Shown one piece after another: positions 31,741 through 42,659 of a stretch of 64,000 nucleotides of DNA. The stretch is taken from positions 53,696,359 through 53,760,358 of the forward strand of contig OX328132.1 of the NCBI GenBank assembly GCA_946811695.1, given 5' to 3'. The stretch is from Gonocerus acuteangulatus (lineage: Eukaryota > Arthropoda > Insecta > Hemiptera > Coreidae). The notes under the pieces are model-generated. The model was not told the DNA's origin. It searched no databases and saw only the letters and a list, made by a program, of their open reading frames with translations. Position 1 is the stretch's first letter. Each line of letters begins with the position of its first letter. The position numbers and the translations under genes were made by a program.

Positions 31741-32360
31741 TGTTAAAGCGGGATTAATCAGGAAGAAATGGGAAGAAGGAAACGGGTTTAAAAGGCAGAC
31801 CCCCATCGAGAATCCGAGCTCCTACATCAGCAGAGTAATAACAATCTGGTTGATGAAAATTTCGTTTTGTAATTGGGGCGAAGAAGGAGCGAACCGGCAC
31901 GCGAATCCTCTGGCCACAGCGGCCATATGTAAATGAAACAAACTCCCTGCTGTTAAGACGCTAATGGTTCAGCCTGCTCTCTCGCCGGCATATCTTCCTC
32001 ACACGCCCCGACGTTCTGACAGACAGGAATTTAATGTGTTTTTTCTTCTTATCCTTTCCTATACGCCATAAGTCACTGAAACATGATTAGGTAGGTCGTA
32101 TGCGTTTCCAATGAAAACTCTTCGTATCTGTTCCCACATGTGGGATGAAGGTTTCTATAATTGAAGGTTTGAATGACGTTAGAATACTCGGATCCTTGTT
32201 TTTTTTTTCTGTGGAGCATCTATTTATATAATTTCTTAAGACTTATTTATTTTTAACTCTTCTCGTTTGGACGTGGTGACGAGAGGGGGTTATATCAAAT
32301 GTAGCCTCTTAAGACAAAACTAACAAAGTTAAAAAAAAAAAATAAAAAAAAAATCATCAA
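31741..32360. other. Intronic; candidate conserved non-coding patch at 31880-32035
   Basis: The patch is relatively GC-rich and simple-sequence-free. It contains ATGTAAAT (octamer/POU-like) at 31926-31933 and GCTAATGG. It is only a candidate enhancer by composition. The rest is unassigned. Confidence 0.25.
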
Positions 32361-32477
32361 GCAGGCGAACTAAGCAGAAATAAGCAGCATCAGAAAGATA
32401 ACAGTTAGGACACAGTATTAAACTAAGCAGCGAACTAAGCAGCATCAGAAAGATAACAGTTAGGACACAGTATTAAA
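32361..32477 (+). repeat. Tandem duplication of a ~60-bp unit
   Basis: GCGAACTAAGCAG then GCATCAGAAAGATAACAGTT and AGGACACAGTATTAAA occur twice in succession, the first unit with an extra AAATAA. Confidence 0.9.
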
Positions 32478-33029
32478 AAAAAACTGAATTTAGCCAGACA
32501 GCGATGAGATTCTTGAGAACTACAGATCTATTTTATAAAATATAATGCATTTTATTAAGAGAACATAAATATGAAAAGATACAATGTTTTAATTGGTGTA
32601 AGCTTCCAATATAATAATTTGGGTGAGTATGCTTCTTTATATGTGTATGTACATGTGCATGTGTGTTTTTGTCAATGTACATGTCATTTAATTTTCCTTG
32701 ATGAATTGAATTTCATTATATTCTCTATTTGCAGTTACTTCCAACTTTATTTTATTTCATTTTTTAAAATATTTTGTTAAATGACCTCTGTGGTTAAATT
32801 TCATTAAAAAAAGAGAAAAAGAGAAAACTTTTCTATGCTGATTTCAGAATAGGTCCCTACCAAAAATTATAGAACTTGGAAATATTATTATTGTTGAATT
32901 CACGTTTTCAGTTTTTTAAAAAATAAATCACGGTAAAATGGGACGAAAGGGGCAGATCTTGTAGGGCTATCTTATTCTTCACTATTACGCTCACTAGATA
33001 GCGCGATCAGTACTATGCTCCGACCGTTT
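32478..33029. other. Intronic, nothing recognised
   Basis: AT-rich; an imperfect GTATGTACATGTGCATGTGT run near 32645. Confidence 0.35.
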
Positions 33030-33200
33030 GATTTCCCCTTAAAGGGTACCCGTTGAAGGCTGGTTGAGCAAAGGGTGCCCGAAATCCGACTATCGAACGA
33101 CGACATTAGAAGATAAAATCATTAGGGCGCGCCCGAGATTCAAACTGAGATCCTACAGAACATGAGTCGAGTGCCCTCCACTGGGACAAACTTGCACTCT
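33030..33200 (-). mobile_element. SINE family 3, minus strand
   Basis: On the minus strand: GTCCCAGTGGAGGGCACTCG, ACTCATGTTCTGTAGGATCT, CAGTTTGAATCTCGGGC, GATTTTATCTTCTAATGTCG and TCGTTCGATAGTCGG. It is collinear with 39470-39680. A tRNA-like head (A-box then AGTTTGAAYCTC B-box) precedes a shared body. Confidence 0.6.
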
Positions 33201-33665
33201 CAGTTTTTTATTTACTTTCAATTTAAAGCTGTTCGCATATAGAAAACTGAGCTGATGAATGAAAATGAGAGCAATAAGCTTGGAAAAGATTATTTCATAT
33301 ATGCATTGATAAAAGAACAGTAGTTTATCAGAATAAGCTCACAAATCTTACAAGAATCAGGTAATAAGTATTTCTCATCTTTCATAGGTATATCCTTTTA
33401 TTTTCTTTATAGCTTTTTACAACTCAATGAAATAAGAGTTATAATCTTCGTCGTCATTACCATTTACAAGCCATCACTCTGTGAATTTAAAGCTCTTTAC
33501 AGGCAATCGTTAACTTAAAAGATTTCCAAGGATGTATTCTTTGAAAAATAAAACTTATTTATGGCATCTTTTGAGGGAATTTTACAAGTTACAAGGAAGT
33601 ACTTGGTACTTTTACGTCTGGGTTATTATTATATTAATTTTATGCAAAACAGTTTAAAAACGGAA
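33190..33665 (+). repeat. ~480-bp interspersed repeat, copy 2
   Basis: See 28470-28965; same order of conserved blocks, diverged. Confidence 0.7.
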
Positions 33666-33671
33666 GTGATG

Positions 33672-33715
33672 AAACGTCCGACTCACAGGAAATGCGTCAT
33701 CTTAGCGTATTTCCA
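33672..33715 (+). repeat. Solo end of the GCGCGGTT family
   Basis: CGTCCGACTCACAGGAAATG, CGTCATCTTAGCGTATTTCC: the TCCGACTCGCAGGAAC terminus only. Confidence 0.7.
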
Positions 33716-34281
33716 AATAATACGTATCCTAACAACATTTATGAAACTGCTGACGAGGAACATTTTGGACTCTTGTCCATAATTTATAGAAAAATTATTA
33801 CGACTATCATTTATCAGGGTTTCATTAACCTTTTAGATATATTTAAGAAAATATAATAAAAGCCCGAAACTTTTGTTTAGCTTATTTCTACTGAATGTAA
33901 AGCGTATCAAATAACTGAATCAGTTGGAGTAGTCGAAATTAAAATTTATTGTTTTCTTGCAAACGGCTAAAGATATCACCTTGAATGTGGTTTTATTTTT
34001 GACGTCAAAACACAATAAAAAGTGTTTCTTAAGCTTTGACCGCAAAGTTGTTAGTTACTACGTTTTTTTTTACCATGGATTTAGGAAATAATATTCCATT
34101 GTAGGAATTCTTTTCAAAACCAATATGTCACGAAAAAGCCGGTCATTTAATTTGACATGTACATTTTGCTCGTTTTCTTTCCTTTTTAGATAAAATATTG
34201 CTTTTTCAATATGATATTTCAAACGCAGCAAAATGAATCAAGAAGAAATAAAACAAACAAATATTATATAAAAAATAAAAT
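33716..34281. other. Intronic, nothing recognised
   Basis: AT-rich; no repeats or frames supported. Confidence 0.35.
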
Positions 34282-34283
34282 AG

Positions 34284-34331
<48 letters not shown>
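34282..34331. repeat. (TA)n microsatellite
   Basis: TA run with one TTTA interruption near the right end. Confidence 0.9.
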
Positions 34332-34332
<1 letters not shown>

Positions 34333-34374
34333 TGTACTAACATCTTAACAAGTTAACATTAATTTATTTATTTC

Positions 34375-34470
34375 TTTTTTGAGCCGTGAGATGAGAAAAT
34401 TCCTATCACCGGTGGGACTCGAACCCACCATCTGCCGCATGAAAATCTAAGGCATTTACCTACATTTAAC
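34375..34470 (-). repeat. SINE family 1, minus strand, 3'-truncated
   Basis: TGAGCCGTGAGATGAGAAAA, CCGGTGGGACTCGAACCCAC, CATCTGCCGCATGAAAATCT and AAGGCATTTACC: the tRNA-like head and start of the body. Confidence 0.8.
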
Positions 34471-34653
34471 TATTGTCTAATTTTTTCTTCGTTCTTATCG
34501 GGTTTGAGCCTGCAGTCCAGTTTTAATTCGTTCGAATATGTCATGTTTATAAATATATAATTTCTTATTCAATAATAATGGACGTTAAAATTTAAATAAA
34601 TAAATATATAATATTGCCAAAGCAATATTTCACCTAAAAGGGTAAGGAATGTA

Positions 34654-34656
<3 letters not shown>

Positions 34657-34706
<50 letters not shown>
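34657..34706. repeat. (TA)n microsatellite
   Basis: TA run of about 50 bp. Confidence 0.95.
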
Positions 34707-34710
<4 letters not shown>

Positions 34711-34739
34711 GTGTCAAACCCTTCCTCTTCTCCAAAGCC

Positions 34740-34790
34740 CTGAAGAAGGCTCAAGCCGAAACGTTGGCATAAATAAAACTCATTTTATTT
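34740..34790 (+). repeat. Retroelement tail, GAAACGTTGGC type
   Basis: CTGAAGAAGGCTCAAGCC, GAAACGTTGGCATAAATAAA, ACTCATTTT. CTGAAGA..GAAAC resembles, but does not prove, a hammerhead-type core with the GGCT/AGCC stem between. Confidence 0.6.
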
Positions 34791-35027
34791 AGAAAATGTA
34801 ATTTCTTTCAATCACATTGACCGAACCCCGATGACCTTCTTTTTTTGGATTTAGTTTAAATTTCTTTTATTTTAATGTCAGCTCCATTCTTTGCCAAACC
34901 TTATACCAATCATTGATCAATATCTTTCTACTGGCCGACAAAATGTTTTTTATTCTGGGCATTTAATGTATATTGAGACTTTCAGATAAAAGGAATAGAA
35001 TCTACTACTTTATTCGATATTTTTCGA

Positions 35028-35032
<5 letters not shown>

Positions 35033-35087
<55 letters not shown>
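35033..35087. repeat. Poly(T) tract
   Basis: About 55 consecutive T. Confidence 0.95.
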
Positions 35088-35091
<4 letters not shown>

Positions 35092-35897
35092 CCATTGGAA
35101 TAGTTAAAGTGAGAAAGAGTAAAACGCCAGGTAAAAAGTGAGACGTCGGGACAAAATGGCTTTATTATACATAACTCATGACCCTCCCGTTCACGGCAGC
35201 TTAGCTTCTATCGTGATTCGTACTAAATCCAGATACAAGTTTAGTAGCTCGAGATCAGCTATACTAAACCTGTGGACTGTAGTGCTTTTGTGGTGGGTGC
35301 CTACTCTGTTTCAAAAATGGAGATCATGCTGACAAAATAGGTCCTACATACCCGTAATAATGCTGTGTGCAGTGCTGTAATATAAATGGTACGTTAATTT
35401 GCCGCAATATACGGTAAATAATTCATTTTCTTAACTTACATTAAATGTTTGATTCTATCACGGCAAGATGTCATTTTATTATTTTCGTAAATACTGCAAA
35501 TAACGTATTTGGATAAGCGATGTGCAGCATTAGGCCTTATTGGTTCGGTATCGATTGAAAAATATATTATTTAAAAATATGATATTTAAATGTATATATT
35601 TTTTGAATTTTTTACCAGGTAATTAAATGGAGTAGATGCTAATCCAGGTAAATAAATGGACCTGATCAAAATGGTTTTCATTTCATCATACGGAATTATA
35701 ACAGCTCTTGCCCCAATTATGCAATAGGTCCAAGGAAAATAAACAAATAAGCTGTCGAAGCACATTAAACAGAAATTAACAACCGGTTTACGCGTAAACA
35801 ATTACTGAAAATGAAAATCTATTAATTATTAGATCGCTAGAAATATGTAGACGACCCATATGAGAAGCCACACTCAGGTTGGTGGTATAGCATGCGA
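35088..35897. other. Intronic, nothing recognised
   Basis: Small ORFs on both strands have no recognised motif. Confidence 0.35.
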
Positions 35898-36090
35898 TAA
35901 ACACACACACACACACATATATATATATATTTAGATGAAATTGTTTTTTCTCCAACGGTTGTTCTTATCTCCTACTTCATCCTGCGATATTTCGATTAAT
36001 TCCTCTTCATCTTCCTCAGTTTTTATTTATTTATTTAAATTTTAACGTCAATTTATTATTAACTATGCATTTTAGGACGGGTTATCTATA
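35898..36090 (+). repeat. ~190-bp direct repeat, copy 1 (other copy 43070-43288)
   Basis: After (CA)n(TA)n: TTTAGATGAAATTG, TTTTTTCTCCAACGGTTG, TTCTTATCTCCTACTTCATC and CTGCGATATTTCGATTAATT continue nearly identically to ATGCATTTTAGGAC. This copy runs directly into the 3' end of a family-2 SINE. Confidence 0.9.
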
Positions 36091-36235
36091 GGTTACCACC
36101 CTTTTCTAGCCAGGCTAGGGGTGTTGCCTTTTCTTTTTTCGAAATAAAAGCCACCACCCCTAGTGGGAATAGAACCCACAACCTTTGGCACGGATTAAGT
36201 GCTCACGCCTTAACCCTCACGGCCACCGGGTCTCC
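36085..36235 (-). mobile_element. SINE family 2, minus strand
   Basis: The minus-strand head is GGAGACCCGGTGGCCGTGAG, GGTTAAGGCGTGAGCAC, TTGTGGGTTCTATTCCCAC (B-box); the body is GGCTAGAAAAGGGTGGTAAC and CTATAGATAACC. It matches the body of 30835-31205. Confidence 0.75.
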
Positions 36236-36356
36236 TATTAGTTTTTATACTCGGTGGTAGCCATGGGAATAAATTTCGTTTTGATCTGGGTCTCCCTGTA
36301 TACTCCTCTTGCCACAGATCTGCGAGCCATTGATGTTATTTATTACAATCGCTGGA

Positions 36357-36421
<65 letters not shown>
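36357..36421. repeat. (TA)n microsatellite, longest in the window
   Basis: Uninterrupted TA run of about 62-65 bp. Confidence 0.95.
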
Positions 36422-36424
<3 letters not shown>

Positions 36425-37180
36425 AATAATTTAATTTTTTTTTACTTGGTCACTTCTGGTAATTAGGTTTTTATGTTTTTCATTATATCCTCAAAAGGCT
36501 AGTACATGTTTCCCTTGCGATGCATCTTTCATTTGCGAGTTTGAATTGCCTTTCTGGTAGCTAAGGGTACTGTCCATTATAAAATTCGCTCCCCACCGTC
36601 TTGACTTTATTAATTGTTTATGTGATGCCATTATGGCGAGTGCTTTGAGACAGTAGTGCTAAGCATAAATCATGAGAGGCAAAGCACAATTAGCGCTTGA
36701 GATTATATGTGTGGGCGGCCCGGCTGCTTGGAATTCAAATGGGCTACAACTCTCAGAGCCATTCCTGGGGCGTCGGGTCACTCACTTGCTTGGTCGCTAT
36801 GCTTGAATCGTTATTTCGTTTCGTGTGTAAATTTACACTTGTATGCGTTTTTCACATATGATACGAGGTACTGAGTGAGATTTTCTGAAAAAAAAAAAAA
36901 AAAAAAAAAAAGAAGAAACAAACTTCCAAGATCTTGTTAATTTTTAGAGCAATGTATGAAGCACATTTGTTCCTCACGTGTCATACTTAAGTAACTTACG
37001 TCCCATGGAAATTTAGTTTGCAGATTATTTTTGTTGTTGTTTTCTTTGATAGCCCATCGACATCCACTCTACCACCTGGAAACCCTTTCTGACTATTTTG
37101 CGATGAATTGAAATGTATATCTCTATATTTCAGGTTTTTTCTATAAAAGTGGAAGTCATTGCGACATTGGAGTATAAAAT
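36422..37180. other. Intronic; candidate conserved non-coding patch at 36575-36800
   Basis: The patch is not simple sequence and is richer in G/C than its surroundings. It includes homeodomain-type cores (TTAATTG near 36609, CAATTAG near 36689). No gene or repeat is recognised. Enhancer function is a guess. Confidence 0.25.
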
Positions 37181-38215
37181 TCCGACTCGCAGGAAATGCG
37201 TCAGCTTAGCGCATTTCCGTTCATATGTCTAGCGTCATTAGTAAAGGGATAAAAACAGTTATTGGTAAGTTTTGATCTTTCGTGAAAAATATAAAATAAA
37301 ATCTCAATGAGATGGAAGATTAATTCGACAGCATCCGAAGCGGAAATGACTCCACAAATATGTTTCTCATTTTCTCAATTTTTTATTTTACTGTTAAATC
37401 CAATTTAAAACCAACCAATTAAAAAGTTACCAAAGAGAGGCAAAAAATCGTTCAAAAGAACAAACTTGACACTTTCGAAGATTAGAGTACTTATTGAAAT
37501 CGGCCCTCGAAAATTGCATTAGGAACTTTTTTGTAGAGAGTTTAGTAAGCTTCCGAATGATTACTTTTCACTTACCACGATTTTCTAGCCGTTTTCAAGA
37601 CATTTAAAAAAGTAGACCAACATCCCAAAACGATCTGTGTCTATCAATAGCATTTGTTTATTTACGACGTCCTTCACTCAAAATGTCAAATATTTTTTTC
37701 GTTTTTTTTTGCTCATTTATTTATTTATTAAAAATATATAACAATCTGTTCCTGATACCAGATACACTTTTTTTTATCATTATTCTATGTGGAAACTAAC
37801 ATAACAGAAAGTATTACACCAAAACATGTGTTAACTGTATAGTATTATACTACATAACTAAAAATATACTCATAGATGGAAAAAAAAGAAAAAAATAAGT
37901 CAAATATTTAGAAAATATTTCAACCGAATCCAACGATTTTATGTACTCAAACCGAACACTAGTTGTATCCACTTTTTACAAAAAAAAATTAAAGATATTG
38001 CGTTGAAAATGCTTCCTTTCGTTTCTCTACGGTAGAGAGCGAATAAAAAGGGTACCTGTAAGCAAGTTAACTCGAAAACACAAGCGTTATGATTTGTTTG
38101 TCACGAATTTCGCTCCAAAATCCATGTTCCGGTGGAGGAATTTTGCTGGTTAACGAACTGGATCATTGAAATTACACGAAAGATTTGTGTACCAAATTGT
38201 GTACAAATCATTTTT
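37181..38215 (-). mobile_element. GCGCGGTT-family element, minus strand, ~1.0 kb
   Basis: Starts TTCCGACTCGCAGGAAATGC, GTCAGCTTAGCGCATTTCCG, then body blocks in reverse (GTTTAGTAAGCTTCCGAATG) and finally CGAATTTCGCTCC, TTTTGCTGGTTAACGAAC and ACCAAATTGTGTACAAAT. The hairpin end is missing. Order and orientation are the inverse of 18887-20337. Confidence 0.7.
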
Positions 38216-38719
38216 TTAGGAGTTAATTAGTTTAGTGGATGTCTGCAAAATTATCCGTATGTATTCGTAAGCCGGAAGAATAACCTCCATCCATCCTTAA
38301 CCTTAGACTTGACTGTCTAGGAATGGCGGGTTCCTGATGTATATCTCTTCAAGATAAGGATTGTATAGTATTCCTTGTCATCACTCCTCACAACGCAACC
38401 ATCGTCGTAATGATTCAGGCGACCTTCCTCCTCACTCTTTGTCCGTTCCCGGCGTTCCGTTCACCTTGAAACACATATAGCCAATATTCAATACATATTC
38501 AAATCTATCTATTTTATTCCACTTTTATTCTATCTTTATACATTTTTTTCATCAGGAAATTTCAATGGAATGTTCAAGTGTACAGTATCAGATAGAACCA
38601 AACTCTCTCTCTTTTCGTTTTCATTTCTTTGTATTCTTAATCTATTGCGATCTCACTACCTCCTTGTTGTAATAATAATACATGATTTTTTAAAATATTG
38701 ACCAGAATAAGGCCCACCG

Positions 38720-39380
38720 CACAGTGGGGCCAAACGACATATCGTGTTTTAAAAAATGCTATTTCAATGATATTTTTAAAATGAAAGCTAATAAAATGTA
38801 AAACAACTTTGTCTAGTTTGAGTTTTGTTTTTTGTTTACCTTGTTTATTAAATTACGTGTAAAGAAAATAAAGTCACGAAGCTTTACAATCCTTATATAC
38901 TCTTCGTAATTAATTAAAATTTACTTAAAGTATAATTTATAAAATAGTTTATACAAAAATTAATAACAGTGATAATATTTCAGCGCCTTATTTAACTCAT
39001 TAGAATTATTATCTATATTATTTCTATTAATCTCATTGTTGAATTAAGATAAATTCACATTTTTGTGAAGATGTGTCAGTCTGATTTTTTCCAAGTCTAA
39101 TCAGGATTCGAATGTTTCATTTCAACAATATCAGTGTTGATATTAAGTTAGATGAAAAATGAAATGTTATTTTATGTTTAATAGTAAAACTTCGTGAATT
39201 GAACTTCTTAACACGCAATTTTTGATAAAGAAGGGACACAAAAAACAAAAATCTGACTAATTAAAGTTGTTCTAAATGTTATTAGCTTTCATTAAGAAAA
39301 AAAAAAAAAAAAATGCATTGCAATTGGTTAATATTTATAGGCCTTCTTTGAATCACGATATTTCGTATGCCTCCACTGTG
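38720..39380. mobile_element. 661-bp Transib-like non-autonomous transposon
   Basis: The left end CACAGTGGGGCCAAACGACA and right end (reverse complement) CACAGTGGAGGCATACGAAA both continue with ATATCGTG. A further ~55 bp inside (AATGAAAGCTAATAA.AT) is also inverted. It is flanked by CACCG (38715-38719) and CAACG (39381-39385), a 5-bp target duplication with one mismatch. CACAGTG is the terminal heptamer of Transib transposons and RAG recombination signals, and 5-bp GC-rich duplications are typical of Transib. No coding capacity. Confidence 0.75.
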
Positions 39381-39460
39381 CAACGGGCGTTTACGGTTGG
39401 CCCATCTAGTGTTACTTTATTTTAAACCATTTTACGTTTCGCGCCCATTGAGAAATATTG
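39381..39460 (-). repeat. hAT-like end fragment hosting the Transib-like insertion
   Basis: GGGCGTTTACGGTTGGCCCA, CTAGTGTTACTTTATTTTAA, ACCATTTTACGTTTCGCGCC and CATTGAGAAAT match the reverse complement of 55770-55850. Confidence 0.75.
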
Positions 39461-39469
39461 AGAGAGTGC

Positions 39470-39680
39470 TAAGAAAATAGGGCCTATACAGCACTACCAC
39501 ACGTGGTGTACTGTGCCAATTACGTTGAAACCGTCATCTGCTTGTGATCATGGATAGTGCAACCCCATTCCGACCTTTGAACGACGACACCAGTTGATAA
39601 AATCTTTCAATGCGAGGTTCAAACTCAGATCCCCAAAACACGTGTCAAGTGCTCTGCCACAGAGCTAAACCCGCTCCTAA
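39470..39680 (-). mobile_element. SINE family 3, minus strand
   Basis: The minus-strand head is GAGCGGGTTTAGCTCTGTGG, CAGAGCACTTGACACGTG, GGGGATCTGAGTTTGAACCT, CGC, with a good tRNA A-box (TAGCTCTGTGGCAG) and B-box. Then GATTTTATCAACTGGTGTCG and TCGTTCAAAGGTCGG. The same body occurs at 33030-33200. Confidence 0.75.
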
Positions 39681-40139
39681 ATATTTATTAGTGACAATAT
39701 CGTAATTTATTTCACATTTTCTATAAAAAAATATTCCTAATTTTTAAGGAGATTCAAGTATTTTGGTAATCATTTCTTTATAAAAATTGTTAATGTGACT
39801 AATATCAGCATTTTCTATTCCCTGAGATATATTTAACAGCATATCGAGCCAAAATTGGTTCAATTATAGTCTCATAGGCAATAACATTGAATTTTACAAG
39901 GATTTCTTCCGAATCAAACATATTTGTTACTAGAAAAGTGATGAAACATTGCCATGATATTACGTATTATATCCGGAACAGCCTCAGTAAAAGTATAAAC
40001 AATTAAAGTTTAAATTAAAATCATGAGAATTAGACCTCGGATAATGTTGAAGGCATCGAAGTGCGGTTTTGTTTTTTTAGACTCTGTAATATGTAAATAA
40101 GCTTACGAGCCGTCTCCAACCCCAAATCTTTGTACGCAA
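39681..40139. other. Intronic, nothing recognised
   Basis: AT-rich. Confidence 0.35.
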
Positions 40140-40700
40140 TCCAGGAGTTCACTTATAATTGCAACTGCTAACAAAAAGGCATGTTCTGAAACCTGAGGAT
40201 AGCCAATAAACACGCTTGAAGCGTCTTAAACTACGTGTGCTTGTTTGTAACGATCGTGTGAAGAAAATGCATACCAAATCTAGGTATATACAAGGCGCTT
40301 AGCCATCTTCTGAAAGCTGAGGTTAGTAACAAGACACATTTGATACGTCATTAATTTGGCACACTGTGTATACAAATGTGTAAGCAATCGTGTGAAGATA
40401 ATGCACAACAAATCTGGGTACAGACAAGGCGCTAAGCCATCTTCTGAAAGCTGAGGCTAGTCACAAATCACGTGTGAGACGTCTTAAATGTGGCACACAG
40501 TGTGTGTATATGTCTGTAAACGATCGCTTTGAAATAATGCATGCCAAATTTAGGTATATACAAGGCGCAACTCATCTTCTGAAAGCTGAGGTTAGTCACA
40601 AAACACGCCTGAGACGTGTTAAATGTTGCACAGTGTATATGCATGTCTGTAAACTATAGTGTATGCATAGCAAAACTGGCTATATACAAAGCCCTGCCTT
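40140..40700 (+). repeat. ~134-bp minisatellite, about four units
   Basis: CATCTTCTGAAAGCTGAGG and its variant start at 40180, 40304, 40438 and 40573 (spacings 124, 134, 135). Each unit also carries GACGTCTTAAA-like, GGCACACTGTGTAT, GTGTGAAGA.AATGCAT and GGTATATACAAGGCGC. The last unit decays. Confidence 0.9.
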
Positions 40701-42659
40701 TTTAAGGAAAATCTAAATCAGAATTTCGCACAACGATATAAAGTTAAGGTGGTGATTAGAGGGTGGATTGTAGGTATATTACAGGCTTATTTTGCAGAGA
40801 TCTTGAATAAAACAATGATGCCGGAATGTTTTGCTGTTATCTTCGTCTCATTCGAGTTTTATCGACTCCCACTAAAACTGGAACGCGAAAAGCTTCCGTT
40901 GTGTATTTTAGAGGTCTTGCTTTGTTGACGGAGTTGATGATGGCCACTCCTTCAAGATCTAGCTGCTTTGCCGCCTAATCTTCTCCGACTTACCTATAGC
41001 TGATGATATGAGTCCGACCAGATGTATAGCCTGCTCTGCTGGCGGTGGTAATGACAGGGCCCCACCCCGGGCTTACCCAACTTCCGTGCCTCGCCACGCT
41101 CTATTGTAACGCTGAACGCCCATTTCCGATCTTCTCATGCTCATTTGTTCCTAATCCAATATCACACATCAATAAATCTACTTTTTTTCGTTTTTAGCAA
41201 ATGCCAACGTTTTTTTTAAAAAACTTTGCTAAGTTTCTGACCCAATTGAGTATATTTACTTTCTTGATTGAGTGTGTCAACGACCATAAAAAAAAGAATT
41301 GCAATTTTTTTTCTTTTCCTTCTTTTAAATTATTTTATACTTGCCCTACGAATTTTGTGTCCTCTGTGCCACCTATTGTTAATCCTAGCATAAGTAGCGA
41401 GGTGACAACACATCCAGGATTCTAATGGCCCCTGAGTAGTTGGCATGGAGGCCTCGAAACGTGTAGGGCAAATATATACGAAATTCATACAAGAAAAATT
41501 AAAATAAGTACCACTTTTTTTTTTTAAATGACCAATGCCACATTCACAGAAAAAGTATCTTCGTCTATCTAACTACTTCATATCAAACGTTCTTATAAAA
41601 ATGTATATACTCTCTCTTTACATATGAAATAATTTAACAATTGTTTATTTAATATAGAAAGACGGTCTATAAATAAAACTGTTTTAACCAGTTCGACACT
41701 TTATTAAAACTGCTTGACGGGTTTTGAAACAACCGTAGTTTTTACAGGAGCTTAAAAACTACTTATAATAGGTCTGCAGCCTGATTGTAGAAAGCCGAAA
41801 ATTCTGTTACAAGGGTGACGTTAATAATAACATAAATCAAAAAGATATTAAGTATCACACACACTCAAACACATTTCCTACGCAATTTTATATCAAATAT
41901 AACTTAATCGATGGTATATATTTACAAAAAATAAAATAAATAAATAAAAACGAATTTAAAAAAATATAAATAATATAAAAACACAAAAAAATAATAAACA
42001 AAAGAAGAAGAAATAAATAAATGTAAGAATGATTAAACATGTCAAAAAGTAATAAAAAAAAATAAAAATTATAATGTCTATATCTGGTTCTTAAATCTAT
42101 GCAATCATAATTGCTTCCAATAAAAACATTGTATCAAATGCAATATTTGAGCAACACAACTCTGTCTTAAACACACAATACTGTAAACGCTGTTCATCCT
42201 AACATTACACGATACACGATTTAACTATTCTCTTTGGGTGGTGATGATCAAGCAGTTTTCTGCCTTTAAACTCTAAGCCCAACCCTACCACATTTTAATT
42301 TGATATATATAATTTATATTTTTGTAAAAAACGCTCCAGGGAATCTCAAGCTGAATTCATGGTGTTTTTCAAGTATATCATAGAGAGGTCTTTTGTCTAT
42401 TTAATTTCGAATGGATTCGTAGGCTCTACAGTATGCGAAAATGTGTTTAATTGATAGATTAACACCAAAAACTGTGCATTCGGGCCTAGATTCGCGTTCA
42501 AATAATTAAGCATAGATGAGATATGCATGTCCGATATTTCTTCTCGAAAGAATCGCCCAATATCTTGAGAAGAGATTATGGCGGAGGAGCCTAACTTTTA
42601 TACCACAAGTTTGATTCCTTAGCTATATGTAGCCGCTGAACAGCTGGTTCGAAAGATCT
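40701..42659. other. Intronic, largely unassigned
   Basis: Around 41437-41470 CCCCTGAGTAG..CCTCGAAACGTGTAGGGC is a diverged GAAACG-type tail. The patch 40830-41110 has higher GC but no recognised gene. 41930-42070 is A-rich. Confidence 0.35.

Noticed and set aside
40480..40640. CACAGTGT words as RSS-like ends
   Set aside because: They recur as part of the ~134-bp minisatellite unit.
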